Shown piece by piece: positions 42,930-52,761 of a DNA stretch of 63,172 bases (positions are counted from its first letter, which is position 1; each line of letters begins with the position of its first letter). The translations under genes were made by a program, and so were the position numbers. Origin of the DNA: Eubacteriales bacterium OttesenSCG-928-K08 (GTDB lineage Bacteria > Bacillota > Clostridia > Christensenellales > CAG-138); the NCBI GenBank assembly GCA_030266105.1, contig JAJDHH010000008.1, forward strand, positions 1 through 63,172, read 5' to 3'. The notes beneath the pieces were generated by a model, which worked only from the letters and a program-made list of their open reading frames with translations, made no database searches and was not told where the DNA came from.

Positions 42930-44876
42930 ATGCGCGGAAAGCCTGACCCTACCTCGTTATACTACTTTAATATTGGGGAAAGCGATAGCGCCTACGAAAT
43001 CCTGGGGGCGCACCCTGATCGTTTAGGCTGCAACTTTACAGTCTGGGCGCCTAGCGCTCAAGCTGTTCACCTTGCGGGCGGCTTTAACGAATTTAATCCA
43101 ACGCATACGGCTATGCAACCCATTGGAGAAACCGGAGTTTGGGAAGTTTATGTGCCGGGCATAAAGCGCGGCGAAATTTATAAATATGTCATTACTGGGC
43201 CGGATGGCGCTGTTCACTGGCGTACCGATCCTTATGCGATGTGTGCAGAGCCAAGGCCAGGCACGGCATCAATGGTTTGGGGCATTCCAAAGCATAAGTG
43301 GGAAGATGCAGAGTATTTTAAGCTAAAAAAAGCGCAAAACGTTAACAAGGAGCCCATGAGTGTTTATGAGGTGCACCTTGGTTCTTTTAGTGATGGGCTG
43401 AGTTATCGGGAGCTTGCGCATCAGCTTGTAGACTACGTTGCGGATATGGGCTATACGCATATTGAACTGATGCCGCTTTGCGAGTATCCGCTGGATATGA
43501 GCTGGGGTTATCAAATCACCAGCTATTTTGCCGTAACCTCCCGCTATGGCACCCCCGAGGACTTGATGTATTTTGTGGATTGTGCCCACCAAAAGGGTTT
43601 AGGTGTTTTGCTCGATTGGGTGCCAGCACATTTTCCAAGGGATGAACATGGCCTGCGGTTGTATGATGGAACTGCGCTTTATGAGCATCCCGATCCGCGC
43701 CGGGGCGAGCAAACTCAATGGGGGACGATGCTTTTTGATTATGGCCGCACGCAGGTGCACAGCTTTTTGCTCTCCAATGCGTTTTTCTGGCTCAAGGAGT
43801 TTCATTTTGATGGCCTGCGCGTGGATGCTGTTAGCTGCATACTCTACCTTGATTATGGCAAGCAGGATGGGCAGTGGCTGCCTAATGAGTTTGGCGGCAG
43901 AGAAAACCTCAACGCGATTGAGTTTTTTCGCAAGCTTTCCAAACGTGTTGTTAAAAAGTGGCCAAACATGGGAAGAATACTCGTTGCGGAGGAAAGCACG
44001 GCGTTTCCCTACGTTACCGCCCCGGCCGATGAAGGCGGGCTTGGGTTTAACTACAAATGGAACATGGGTTGGATGAACGATACTCTCAACTACATGCAAA
44101 AAAATCCCGTGCACCGCAAATGGCACCATAGCGAAATGACATTTTCGCTTTGTTATGCTTTTTCCGAAAACTATGTGCTGCCTTTTTCTCATGACGAAGT
44201 TGTGCATGGCAAGCATTCAATGCTTGATAAAATGCCGGGGGATTATTGGGATAAGTTTGCGCAGCTGCGCTTGACGCTAAGCTACCAATTTGCTCACCCG
44301 GGCAAAAAGCTCAACTTTATGGGCACCGAATTTGGGCAGTTTATCGAATGGCGCTATGATGAAGGTTTGGATTGGCTGCTGCTGGATTATCCCATGCACA
44401 AATCCATGCAGGAGTTTATGCGTGCGCTTAACGAGTTTTATAAATCCCAAACCCCGCTTTATCAGCGCGATGGGGATTGGGGCGGGTTCTCGTGGGTTAG
44501 CGTGGATGATAGCATAAATTCCGTGCTTGCGTTTTTGCGCTGGGATGATGGCGGCAACGGCCTGCTTTGTGCGTTTAACTTTACGCCCAACCCTTGGGAA
44601 GAGTACGCTTTGTCGCTGCCCGTAAAGGGAACGCTTACGGAAGTATTCTCATCCGATATGAAAAAGTATGGAGGCACGGGCGACTGGCATAATAATAAGA
44701 CTAAGCTGTCAGAACGTCCAACGGTCAAGCTGCCGCCGTTAGGCGCAGTGTTTTTCAAGCTTGACCGATCAAAAAAAGAGAGCGTGGCCGCAAAAAAAGA
44801 CAACGATTCGAGCAAGGCGGAAGCAAAGAAGACCACAAAGAAAAAGCCGGCACAAATGGTTGCAAAAGAAGGCTAA
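42930..44876 (+). CDS. glgB: 1,4-alpha-glucan branching enzyme with Lys-rich tail
   Basis: A 648-residue GH13 glycogen branching enzyme, first gene of the glycogen operon. It has an N-terminal CBM48 domain (about residues 15-110), the catalytic barrel with DWVPAHFP, DGLRVDAVSC (nucleophile Asp), the acid Glu in VAEEST, and FSHDEVVHGKHS, then a C-terminal all-beta domain. The final 36 residues are unusually rich in Lys, Ala and Ser (KKTTKKKPAQ) and have no place in the standard fold. AAAGGAG lies before the ATG. glgC follows 38 bases after the stop. Confidence 0.97.
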   Translation: MRGKPDPTSLYYFNIGESDSAYEILGAHPDRLGCNFTVWAPSAQAVHLAGGFNEFNPTHTAMQPIGETGVWEVYVPGIKRGEIYKYVITGPDGAVHWRTDPYAMCAEPRPGTASMVWGIPKHKWEDAEYFKLKKAQNVNKEPMSVYEVHLGSFSDGLSYRELAHQLVDYVADMGYTHIELMPLCEYPLDMSWGYQITSYFAVTSRYGTPEDLMYFVDCAHQKGLGVLLDWVPAHFPRDEHGLRLYDGTALYEHPDPRRGEQTQWGTMLFDYGRTQVHSFLLSNAFFWLKEFHFDGLRVDAVSCILYLDYGKQDGQWLPNEFGGRENLNAIEFFRKLSKRVVKKWPNMGRILVAEESTAFPYVTAPADEGGLGFNYKWNMGWMNDTLNYMQKNPVHRKWHHSEMTFSLCYAFSENYVLPFSHDEVVHGKHSMLDKMPGDYWDKFAQLRLTLSYQFAHPGKKLNFMGTEFGQFIEWRYDEGLDWLLLDYPMHKSMQEFMRALNEFYKSQTPLYQRDGDWGGFSWVSVDDSINSVLAFLRWDDGGNGLLCAFNFTPNPWEEYALSLPVKGTLTEVFSSDMKKYGGTGDWHNNKTKLSERPTVKLPPLGAVFFKLDRSKKESVAAKKDNDSSKAEAKKTTKKKPAQMVAKEG

Positions 44877-44914
44877 AACATTTGAAGGAATGATAAAGCA
44901 AGGGGGCATGTACG

Positions 44915-46162
44915 TTGAGAAAAAAGCAAATTGTCGCTATGCTGCTTGCGGGCGGGCAAGGGAGCCGTTTGGGAATACTAACCTCGAATATGGCAAAGCC
45001 TGCCGTGCCATTTGGCGGAAAATACCGAATAATCGATTTTCCGCTCTCTAACTGTGTGAACTCCGATATAGATACTGTTGGTGTGCTAACGCAATACCAG
45101 CCGCTGGAGCTTAACTCTTACATTGGCAATGGCCAGCACTGGGATCTGGATCGAAACTCAGGCGGGGTGTTTGTTTTGCCTCCATTTGTTAAGGGAAAAA
45201 GTGGGCAATGGTATTCGGGAACGGCGAACGCGATTTTCCAAAACCAAATGTTTGTCGATCAATACGAGCCTAAATATGTGCTTATACTTTCGGGCGATCA
45301 TATTTACAAAATGGATTATGCGCGTATGCTGCGATACCATATTGACCAGCAGGCGGGCGCTACAATCGCCGTGCTTCAGGTGCCGATGGATGAAGCGCAC
45401 CGCTTTGGCATTATGAATACTGATGCTCAGGGCCGCATCTATTCATTTGAAGAAAAGCCCAAACAGCCCAAAAGCAATTTGGCAAGCATGGGTGTTTATA
45501 TATTCGATTGGCCTATGCTTAAGCGTTACATGCAGGCGGACGCGGAGGATCCTTCATCCGAGAATGACTTTGGGCACGACATAATTCCTGCGATGCTTCG
45601 TGAAGGCGAAAAGCTTTGCGCCTATGCCTTTGATGGATATTGGAAGGATGTGGGAACGATACGCAGCCTCTGGGAAGCAAACATGGATTTGCTGGAGAGC
45701 CCACCGCTGCTTGATTTATACGATCCAAAATGGCGAATATACAGCCGCAACCCAATTAGGCCGCCGCATTATATTTCGCCAAGCGCAAGCGTGGAAAATT
45801 GCCTTATAACCGAGGGGAGCGAGGTTTATGGCAATGTTGAGCACAGCATACTGTTTTCAGGGGTTTATGTTGGGCCAGGCGCGGTTGTTAAGGATAGTAT
45901 CGTGATGCCCGGCGCAAGAATTCAAGCAGGCGCAAAAATATACAAATCGATAATTGATGAACGTGCGGAAATAGGTGCAAACACAATTGTGGGCGATGAG
46001 CTGCGCGAAGGCGTGACGGTTGATAACTCGCTCACGGGAGATATCACGCTCGTTGGGTACGATATGGAAATTCCCGATCATGCGTCGCTGCCGCGCGGCA
46101 TGGTTGCAACCCGCGAAACACTTGGATACCTCTATAAAAAGAAGGGAGGGGAGACAAAATGA
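44915..46162 (+). CDS. glgC: Glucose-1-phosphate adenylyltransferase, catalytic subunit
   Basis: A 415-residue ADP-glucose pyrophosphorylase making the glucosyl donor for glycogen. It has [10 protein letters not shown]...[19 protein letters not shown] (about residues 11-44), the catalytic Asp region [21 protein letters not shown] and [12 protein letters not shown], then a C-terminal left-handed beta-helix. The start is TTG at 44915: AGGGGG lies 8 bases before it, whereas the nearby ATG at 44908 is out of frame. Its stop overlaps the glgD start as ATGA, consistent with a GlgC/GlgD heteromer. Confidence 0.97.
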   Translation: MRKKQIVAMLLAGGQGSRLGILTSNMAKPAVPFGGKYRIIDFPLSNCVNSDIDTVGVLTQYQPLELNSYIGNGQHWDLDRNSGGVFVLPPFVKGKSGQWYSGTANAIFQNQMFVDQYEPKYVLILSGDHIYKMDYARMLRYHIDQQAGATIAVLQVPMDEAHRFGIMNTDAQGRIYSFEEKPKQPKSNLASMGVYIFDWPMLKRYMQADAEDPSSENDFGHDIIPAMLREGEKLCAYAFDGYWKDVGTIRSLWEANMDLLESPPLLDLYDPKWRIYSRNPIRPPHYISPSASVENCLITEGSEVYGNVEHSILFSGVYVGPGAVVKDSIVMPGARIQAGAKIYKSIIDERAEIGANTIVGDELREGVTVDNSLTGDITLVGYDMEIPDHASLPRGMVATRETLGYLYKKKGGETK

Positions 46163-47286
46163 TCTCAAACGCGTTTGGCATCATATACACCGGCGGGGAC
46201 AGTATGCGCCTTAAGGATCTTGCGTATTCACGCTCGACTGCGGCTGTTCCTTTTGGCGGGAGATACCGCTGCATCGATTTTATCATGAGCAGCATGGTTA
46301 ATTCCGGCTTTACAAACGTTGGCATAATCGCGCAAAAGAACTATCATTCTTTGATGGATCATCTTGGCTCTGGCAAGGAGTGGGATCTCAACCGAAAGAG
46401 GGATGGACTTTTTATGCTGCCCCCCTTTGTAACGAGGGATAATGTCGGCCTTTATCGGGGAACCGTGGAGGCGCTAAAAAATGTATCAGGTTATGTTAGG
46501 CGAAGCTCGCAGCGCTATGCCTTTGTAGCGGGCAGCTATACTATATTTAACACCACATTTAACGACATGCTCGAGCAGCACATTAAAAGCGGCGCGGAAA
46601 TTACAATCATGTGCAATGACGATGGTTCAACAGAAAGGCCGGAGGATCAATACGAGGATTTGCGGGTTAAGGTGGATGATAATGGCCGTGTGACGGATAT
46701 GGAATACAATCCATATCACCCAACCAGCACGCTAAGAAGCTGCAATGTTTTTTTAATGGAAAAAACGCTGCTTGAGTTTCTGGTGGAAGAAGCCGTGGCG
46801 CATGGGAAATACGATTTATCTTTGGATGTGCTGATGCCCAATGTTAAAAAGCTGCGCATATACAGCTATCTGTATCGCGGTTTTGTAGCCAGGCTTAATT
46901 CGCCAAACTCGTTTTTTGCGAGCAACATGGCACTGCTTGATCATAATGTGCGAGAGGATCTTTTTAACGAGGAGCATCCGATTTACACAAAAGTTAAAGA
47001 TGAAGTCCCTGCGCGTTATGGGCGCGGCGCCCGCCCGCGAAACAGCATTGTTGCGGATGGCTGCATCATCGAAGGCGAGGTTGAGGACAGCATATTGTTC
47101 CGTGGTGTGCAGGTGGCAAAGGGCGCAAAGGTTAAAAACTGCATATTGATGCAGGGAACGCAGATACAGGAAAACGCCGAGCTTAATTATGCTGTGCTTG
47201 ATAAATCCGTGATTGTGCAGCAAGGCAGGCAGTTAAGCGGCCATGAAACATTCCCGCTGCTTATTAGAAAGGCAAGTATGGTATGA
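46159..47286 (+). CDS. glgD: ADP-glucose pyrophosphorylase regulatory subunit GlgD
   Basis: A 375-residue GlgC paralogue. The GlgC P-loop GGQGSRLG is changed to [12 protein letters not shown], and the catalytic Asp motif is altered (AGSYTIFNT), so it is the regulatory partner rather than an active enzyme. The beta-helix is kept. GlgD occurs with GlgC in Bacillota and makes the enzyme more active. It is translationally coupled on both sides by ATGA overlaps with glgC and glgA. Confidence 0.96.
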   Translation: MISNAFGIIYTGGDSMRLKDLAYSRSTAAVPFGGRYRCIDFIMSSMVNSGFTNVGIIAQKNYHSLMDHLGSGKEWDLNRKRDGLFMLPPFVTRDNVGLYRGTVEALKNVSGYVRRSSQRYAFVAGSYTIFNTTFNDMLEQHIKSGAEITIMCNDDGSTERPEDQYEDLRVKVDDNGRVTDMEYNPYHPTSTLRSCNVFLMEKTLLEFLVEEAVAHGKYDLSLDVLMPNVKKLRIYSYLYRGFVARLNSPNSFFASNMALLDHNVREDLFNEEHPIYTKVKDEVPARYGRGARPRNSIVADGCIIEGEVEDSILFRGVQVAKGAKVKNCILMQGTQIQENAELNYAVLDKSVIVQQGRQLSGHETFPLLIRKASMV

Positions 47287-49061
47287 ACCAGGATAACACA
47301 AAAGAAAAGCAAACAACAAAGGCAACAACGGCTAAAAAGAGCGTTAAGCAAGCGGACAAGCCCGCCAAAAAAGAAACGCCTGCTAAGCTGACGGCCGAGC
47401 CTGCAAAAAAACAGGCCACCAAAGCAGCAGATGTGCCCAAGCGGGCAACCAAACCCGCCGCTAAAAAAGATAGTTCGGCAGCGGGGCAGGCGAGCGCGCC
47501 AAAACCCAAAAAGGAAACCGTAACGGTTGCTAAAAAAGCACAAGAGCCACCGGAAGAAAAACAAACGCTTAAGCTTCCGGAAGAAAAGCAAATGCCGGAG
47601 CTCACTGTTCAGCCTGCGGCGCCGTTGCGTGTGCTATTTGCGGCATCGGAGGCAGCGCCGTTTGTTAAAACCGGCGGGCTTGCGGATGTTGTTGGCACAC
47701 TGCCTGTTGCGCTCAAAAAGCTTGAGGTGGATGTGCGTGTAATACTCCCGAAATACCGCGACATTCCCGCTGAGTGGAAGGCAAAAATGCAGTATTTGAC
47801 ACATTTTTATGTTTCGATGGGCTGGCGCAAGCAGTATTGCGGGATTCAGTTTGTTAAGCATGAGAATGTAACGTTCTATTTTGTTGATAATGAGTTTTAT
47901 TTCGCGAGGGACGCCGTGTACGCCGATGGCCCTGAGGAAGGGGAACGTTTTGGCTTCTTTTGCCGCGCGGTGCTTGAGGCTTTGCCTAAAATAGACTTTT
48001 TCCCGGATGTGCTGCATTGCAACGATTGGCAAACAGGCATGATATCTGTGCTTTTGAAGCTGCAGTATATGCATTTGCAGCAGTATGCCAACATACGCAC
48101 GCTATATACTATACACAACCTCAAGTTCCAGGGCGTGTTCGATTATAAACAGATTGACGACTTTTTTGGCTTGGGGATGCGTTATTTCACGCCTGAGTTT
48201 TTAGAGTTTTTTGGGGATATCAGCTTCCTTAAGGGTGGCATAGTGTTTTCGGATAGGGTAAGCACGGTTAGCCCAACCTATGCACGTGAAATTCAATCCC
48301 CCTACTATGGGGAAAGGATGGATGGCCTGCTTCGCCAGCGTTCGGACACACTGAGCGGAATATTAAACGGCATTGATTATGATATATGGAACCCCGCAAG
48401 CGACCCGCATATAGCAGCCGCATACGATCCGCAAAACATTGAGGGTAAGGCCGAATGCAAACGCAGGCTGCAGCGCGAGCTGTGGCTGCCTGAGCAGGAT
48501 GATGTGATGGTGGTTGCGTTAGTATCCCGTTTGACCGAGCAAAAAGGCCTCAGCCTAATCGAGCGTGTGCTTAACGAAATGATGCAGATGCCAATTCAGC
48601 TTGTTGTGGTTGGTCAGGGGGATAGCCACTTTTGCGAAATGTTCACATGGGCGCAATGGCGCTATCAGGGTAAGGTGGCTGTACGTTTTGAGCAAAACGA
48701 ATGGCTTGCGCACAATGTGTATGCGGGTGCGGATGTTTATTTGATGCCGTCGCGCTTCGAACCCTGTGGGATTTCACAGCTAATTGCGCTGCGTTATGGC
48801 GCCGTGCCGCTTGTGCGTGAAACGGGCGGCCTTATGGATACCGTGGAATCCTACAATAAATACACCGATGAGGGAACAGGCTTTTCGTTTTCAAATTATA
48901 ACGCGCATGAGATGCTCTATACATTGGAGCGCGCTTATAAATACTTCCTCGATAAAAAGCTTTGGCAGCGCCTGCGTGCGCGTGGCATGAACGCTCAATT
49001 TGGCTGGTCCCAATCCGCATTGGAATACAAACAGCTTTATGAAACTATGGCTGGGCGTTAA
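47283..49061 (+). CDS. glgA: Glycogen synthase with long Lys/Ala-rich N-terminal extension
   Basis: A 592-residue GT5 glycogen/starch synthase that elongates alpha-1,4-glucan from ADP-glucose. The catalytic core begins near residue 114 with RVLFAASEAAPFVKTGGLADV, followed by YRDIP, HCNDWQTG, YTIHNLKFQG and, in the C-terminal half, SRLTEQKGL and MPSRFEPCG. Residues 1-113 are low-complexity, basic and rich in Lys, Ala, Thr and Pro (AKKETPAK, TKAADVPK), resembling histone H1-like tails; typical GlgA proteins start at the core. The ATG overlaps the glgD stop (ATGA), so the extension is truly translated from a coupled start. It is the last gene of the operon. Confidence 0.95.
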   Translation: MNQDNTKEKQTTKATTAKKSVKQADKPAKKETPAKLTAEPAKKQATKAADVPKRATKPAAKKDSSAAGQASAPKPKKETVTVAKKAQEPPEEKQTLKLPEEKQMPELTVQPAAPLRVLFAASEAAPFVKTGGLADVVGTLPVALKKLEVDVRVILPKYRDIPAEWKAKMQYLTHFYVSMGWRKQYCGIQFVKHENVTFYFVDNEFYFARDAVYADGPEEGERFGFFCRAVLEALPKIDFFPDVLHCNDWQTGMISVLLKLQYMHLQQYANIRTLYTIHNLKFQGVFDYKQIDDFFGLGMRYFTPEFLEFFGDISFLKGGIVFSDRVSTVSPTYAREIQSPYYGERMDGLLRQRSDTLSGILNGIDYDIWNPASDPHIAAAYDPQNIEGKAECKRRLQRELWLPEQDDVMVVALVSRLTEQKGLSLIERVLNEMMQMPIQLVVVGQGDSHFCEMFTWAQWRYQGKVAVRFEQNEWLAHNVYAGADVYLMPSRFEPCGISQLIALRYGAVPLVRETGGLMDTVESYNKYTDEGTGFSFSNYNAHEMLYTLERAYKYFLDKKLWQRLRARGMNAQFGWSQSALEYKQLYETMAGR

Positions 49062-49084
49062 AACAATTAAAAATCACAGCTCAT

Positions 49085-49118
49085 AAAAAATATCCCCCGG
49101 CTTGCCGGGGGATATTTT
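49085..49118. terminator. Bidirectional terminator after glgA
   Basis: AATATCCCCCGG (49089-49100) pairs perfectly with CCGGGGGATATT (49105-49116) around CTTG, with A and T runs on the two sides. It serves both glgA and the convergent sulfhydrylase gene. Confidence 0.92.
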
Positions 49119-49133
49119 ACACTTAGTTTAGTA

Positions 49134-50396
49134 TTAGATTTTATCCAGCGCCTGTTTGAGGTCTGCAATTATATCATCGATACCTTCCAAACCGATAGAA
49201 ACGCGAACCTGGCCGGGGTTAATTCCCGCGGCGACAAGCTGCTCATCAGTAAGCTGCCTGTGTGTTGCACTGGCAGGGTGCAATACGCAGGTGTGGATAT
49301 CCGCAACGTGCACTTCGTTGGAGGCAAGCTTGAGCGCATCCATAAAACGAATGGCGTTTTGTTTGCCGCCCTTAATCGTGATTGAAATTACACCGCTGCA
49401 GCCTGATAGATATTTTTTGCCGAGCTCATAGTATTTATCTGTGGGAAGGCCGGGGTAGGAAACCGATTCGACCTTATCGGACGCCTGCAGGAACTCAGCT
49501 GCTGTTTGGGCGTTTTTGCAGAAGCGCTCCATACGAACCGCAAGCGTGTCAATGCCAATGCTAAGCAAAAATGCCGAGTGCGCGGAAGGATAGCAGCCAA
49601 AGTCGCGCATGAGCTGCATCCTGGCTTTGATTATAAATGCTTGCTTGCCATATGTTTCAGTGTAGGTAAGGCCATGATAGCTTTCGTCAGGCTCGGTAAA
49701 TTCAGGGAAATTACCGTTTGTCCAATCAAAATTGCCGCTGTCAACAACCACGCCGCCAACCTGCAGCGCATGGCCATCCATGTATTTTGATGTGGAGTGA
49801 ACCACTATGTCCGCGCCAAATTCAAATGGGCGGCAATGTATTGGTGTTGCAAATGTGTTATCGATAATGAGCGGCACGCCATGCTTATGCGCGGCGTCTG
49901 CCCATTTTTTAATATCCAGCACCGAGAGCGCCGGGTTTGCAAGCGTTTCGCCAAAAACGGCTTTTGTGTTGGGCAAAAACGCTTCGTCGATCGTTTTTTC
50001 ATCCGCATCACAATCCAGTAATATGCATTGGATGCCAAGCTTTTTTAAAGTTGTGGAGAACAGATTATATGTTCCGCCATAAATCTGGTTGGTGCTGATT
50101 ATGCTATCGCCTGCGCTGCAAAGGTTAAGCACGCTCATTAGTGTTGCTGCCTGGCCGGAGGAGGTGCACATCGCGCCTACACCGCCTTCGAGTGCGGCGA
50201 TTTTCCCTTCCACCGCCATAACTGTTGGGTTGGCGAAGCGTGAATAGATCAGCGCTTTTGTGGGGTCATCAAACACCGCGCCGATGTCTTCGGTTGAATC
50301 AAAAACATATGTTGTGCTCTGCACGATCGGCATGACGCGCGGCTCGGTGTTTTTGGGCGTATACCCAGCGTGGATACATTTGGTTTCTAGTTGCAT
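49134..50396 (-). CDS. O-acetylhomoserine aminocarboxypropyltransferase / sulfhydrylase
   Basis: A 420-residue PLP enzyme of the Cys/Met metabolism family. It uses O-acetylhomoserine and sulfide or methanethiol to make homocysteine or methionine. It begins with KCIHAGYTP and QSTTYVF; the PLP Lys lies in HSTSKYMDGHA (about residue 206), with ALEGG, SGQAATLM, and the phosphate-binding YGGTYNLF. Length and N-terminus fit the MetY group better than cystathionine gamma-lyase. No SAM riboswitch or T-box is visible in the 190 bases upstream. It is not clustered with met genes. Confidence 0.9.
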   Translation of the reverse strand: MQLETKCIHAGYTPKNTEPRVMPIVQSTTYVFDSTEDIGAVFDDPTKALIYSRFANPTVMAVEGKIAALEGGVGAMCTSSGQAATLMSVLNLCSAGDSIISTNQIYGGTYNLFSTTLKKLGIQCILLDCDADEKTIDEAFLPNTKAVFGETLANPALSVLDIKKWADAAHKHGVPLIIDNTFATPIHCRPFEFGADIVVHSTSKYMDGHALQVGGVVVDSGNFDWTNGNFPEFTEPDESYHGLTYTETYGKQAFIIKARMQLMRDFGCYPSAHSAFLLSIGIDTLAVRMERFCKNAQTAAEFLQASDKVESVSYPGLPTDKYYELGKKYLSGCSGVISITIKGGKQNAIRFMDALKLASNEVHVADIHTCVLHPASATHRQLTDEQLVAAGINPGQVRVSIGLEGIDDIIADLKQALDKI

Positions 50397-50549
50397 GTGA
50401 ACTTAACCTCCTCGTCTTGATTTTTATATTTTAACCGCAGCATGCGGATTTTTATCTTGATTATGCAACCTACTTTAACATAATGGAAACGCTTTGCATA
50501 GCGCAAACTGACGCGAAAACTTTATAAAATGTTTTACGCCTGCTTTGGT

Positions 50550-50564
50550 CATACTAAAACGAAC
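50550..50564 (+). promoter_or_regulatory. Candidate sigma-G-type -10 motif upstream of gpr
   Basis: CATACTA (50550-50556), inside CATACTAAAACGAAC, lies 50 bases before the gpr ATG, a sensible place for a forespore sigma factor. The -10 fits the sigma-G consensus; the -35 region is not convincing. The same 15-mer occurs before glgB. Confidence 0.45.
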
Positions 50565-50599
50565 ATAGTTAATTTTATTGAACGCAGTTGGAGGTTGTG

Positions 50600-51517
50600 A
50601 TGGGCATATATACGGATCTTGCACGCGAAGCGCGCGAAATCAACCCGGATATACTAGGAGTTACCGAGCAGGAGGAACAGATTGGTGATGTAAACATTTC
50701 GAGGATAGAGGTGCAGTCGCAGCAGGCGTCTGACGAGCTGCAAAAACCCTGCGGGCGATACATCACAATCGAAGCGCCAACGCTTAGCAACAGGGATACA
50801 CAGGTTTTTAAGCAGGTGGGCGAGCTTATTTCAAAAGAGTTTATGTCACTCCTGCCTAATCAGGGGCAAAACATAAGTGTGCTTGTTGTTGGCCTGGGCA
50901 ACCGTGGGATTACTGCTGATGCGCTTGGCCCGCGTGTTGTGGAAAAAATATTTGTAACCCGGCACATAACTGAGCACCTGCCGGATATAATTGGCAAACC
51001 CATGCGTGCCGTTGCCGCTGTTGCGCCGGGTGTGCTTGGAACAACCGGCGTTGAAACGCTGGAAATGCTGCGCGGTTTGGTCGAACGTGTAAAGCCAGAT
51101 GCTGTGGTTGCTGTGGATGCGCTTGCATCAAGAAGAGCCGCGCGAATTAGCACGGCCATTCAGTTAACCGACACGGGCATTCACCCCGGCTCTGGTGTGG
51201 GAAACAGCAGGATGGGGCTCACTAAGGAGAGCCTGGGTGTGCCAGTTGTGGCTATTGGTGTGCCCACGGTGGTTTACGCTTCTACAATTTCTCAGGATAC
51301 CATTCAACTGATTGCCCAGGAGGCGGGCATGAATGAAGAAGCTGAAAAAATGCTTAACCTTGCCGATCAGGTGATAAGCGAGCACTATGGGCCGATGATC
51401 GTAACGCCAAAAGATATTGATACTGTGATAAACGATATGGCCGGAATAATTGCGGATGGAATTAACATTGGCCTTCATAGAGAATACTATTCGCAGGTTG
51501 AAGAATTGCTGGCTTGA
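50600..51517 (+). CDS. gpr: Germination protease Gpr
   Basis: A 305-residue A25-family aspartic-type protease that degrades small acid-soluble spore proteins at germination. It has the N-terminal YTDLAREAREI, similar to the self-processing and SASP cleavage consensus, GLGNRGITADALGPRVV and VVAVDALASR with the catalytic Asp candidates, and HPGSGVGNSR. The ATG at 50600 follows GGAGG and is preferred over a TTG four codons earlier. spoIIP follows 62 bases downstream, the usual gpr-spoIIP order in spore formers. This gene is direct evidence that the organism makes endospores. Confidence 0.96.
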   Translation: MGIYTDLAREAREINPDILGVTEQEEQIGDVNISRIEVQSQQASDELQKPCGRYITIEAPTLSNRDTQVFKQVGELISKEFMSLLPNQGQNISVLVVGLGNRGITADALGPRVVEKIFVTRHITEHLPDIIGKPMRAVAAVAPGVLGTTGVETLEMLRGLVERVKPDAVVAVDALASRRAARISTAIQLTDTGIHPGSGVGNSRMGLTKESLGVPVVAIGVPTVVYASTISQDTIQLIAQEAGMNEEAEKMLNLADQVISEHYGPMIVTPKDIDTVINDMAGIIADGINIGLHREYYSQVEELLA

Positions 51518-51545
51518 TTTGTTGGTGAGCACAAGAATTAGCAAA

Positions 51546-51574
51546 GCATAGTTCGCCATAGCTTAGCATACTCT
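51546..51574 (+). promoter_or_regulatory. Candidate sigma-E promoter of spoIIP
   Basis: GCATAGT (51546-51552), 14 bases, CATACTCT (51567-51574) closely matches the sigma-E consensus KMATATT-N14-CATACAHT. spoIIP is sigma-E dependent in Bacillus. Transcription would start close to the spoIIP start codon. Confidence 0.55.
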
Positions 51575-51579
51575 TAAGC

Positions 51580-52626
51580 ATGGACAGGACATGGACAAAG
51601 CGCAAAAAGCTTCGTATAAACAAAAAAAAATCGCCCCGCAGGGCGGCACGAACGCATCGGGTTAGCGAGTTGGGTTTGCGCCTGATTACTGCGGGCGCAC
51701 TTGTTGCTTGCCTTATTGGGGTGATGCTGTTGTCAAGCGGCTCTGCCTCGCAGCGGGTTGTGCAGGCGGCAATGCCTATTTCAAAAATGCTGCCCGTCGG
51801 CTCGGATGCCGACAGTGGTGCACAAAAATCCGGTATTGAAATATCGCTTGTGGATGTTGATGAGGGTGTGGGCGAGCAAATGCGCATCGAAGTGCTTTCG
51901 CCCAAAACCCCGCAGGCAGTTGCGCTAGGCGGAAACGAGCCGCGCATTTTAATTTACCATACGCACACAACGGAAGCATATACACAGACCAGCTCTTCAA
52001 AATATGTGGAAAGCGGAGAGTGGCGAACCTATGAGCAAGATAAAAGCATCGTTGCTGTAGGGGCGCTGCTTGCTAAAATTTTGCGTGAGCAGTATGGCTG
52101 CAATGTCATTCACGACACAACAGATCATGAACCGCCTAAGCTTGCAACATCATATAGTCGCTCCGAAGAAACGATGAAGGCGTACAAGAAAAAGTATCCT
52201 TCCATAACGATGTTTATTGATGTGCACCGCGATTCCGGCGGCGAGCAAAAATATGCCGTGGCGGATGGCAAGCAGGTTGCAAGGCTCATGTTTGTGGTTG
52301 GCACAGGCGAGGGGGCGACGGGCACAGGCTTTAAAGAAATGCCGGATTTTGAGAGCAATTATGCGCTTGCAAACGCCATTACCCAGCGAATTGCGCTCGT
52401 GAATGCGGATATGGTTCGAAACATTCGCATAAAAACTGGGCGCTACAACCAGCACATTTCCAGCCAGTGCCTTTTGGTGGAGGTGGGCGATAACATGAGC
52501 ACGCTTGAGCAGGCGCTCAATGCCATGCCATATCTTGCAAAAGCGATTATTGAGAGCACCACGGAAGGCGGAGCGCCCGAGGTTAACCAAAACACGGGCC
52601 TGTTCTGGGTGCCACAGGGGCAATAA
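51580..52626 (+). CDS. spoIIP: Stage II sporulation protein P (SpoIIP)
   Basis: A 348-residue membrane-anchored peptidoglycan amidase/endopeptidase needed for engulfment. A basic N-terminus and one helix (about residues 37-57) precede the catalytic domain (about 115-335) with ILIYHTHTTEAYT, FIDVHRDS and the Glu in CLLVEVGDN, matching the His and Glu zinc-site residues of SpoIIP. It acts outside the mother-cell membrane, with SpoIID and SpoIIM as partners in Bacillus. The start is uncertain: ATG 51580 has no Shine-Dalgarno site and lies almost at the predicted sigma-E start site, so a downstream TTG or GTG could be used. Confidence 0.94.
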   Translation: MDRTWTKRKKLRINKKKSPRRAARTHRVSELGLRLITAGALVACLIGVMLLSSGSASQRVVQAAMPISKMLPVGSDADSGAQKSGIEISLVDVDEGVGEQMRIEVLSPKTPQAVALGGNEPRILIYHTHTTEAYTQTSSSKYVESGEWRTYEQDKSIVAVGALLAKILREQYGCNVIHDTTDHEPPKLATSYSRSEETMKAYKKKYPSITMFIDVHRDSGGEQKYAVADGKQVARLMFVVGTGEGATGTGFKEMPDFESNYALANAITQRIALVNADMVRNIRIKTGRYNQHISSQCLLVEVGDNMSTLEQALNAMPYLAKAIIESTTEGGAPEVNQNTGLFWVPQGQ

Positions 52627-52761
52627 AACAGATAAAATCGAACATAAACGCTTATTCACTTCAGTAAACAACACGGAGCAAAACGCGGCTCGTATTGATA
52701 GCGCCGTGCCAAAATGTTATTATGAAAAAATAGAATACAAGCGGCGCATGAGGTGAAAACG

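Noticed and set aside
50397-50587. Possible SAM riboswitch or T-box upstream of the O-acetylhomoserine sulfhydrylase gene
   Set aside because: No conserved SAM-I core, T-box sequence or terminator with competing stem is visible on the minus strand.
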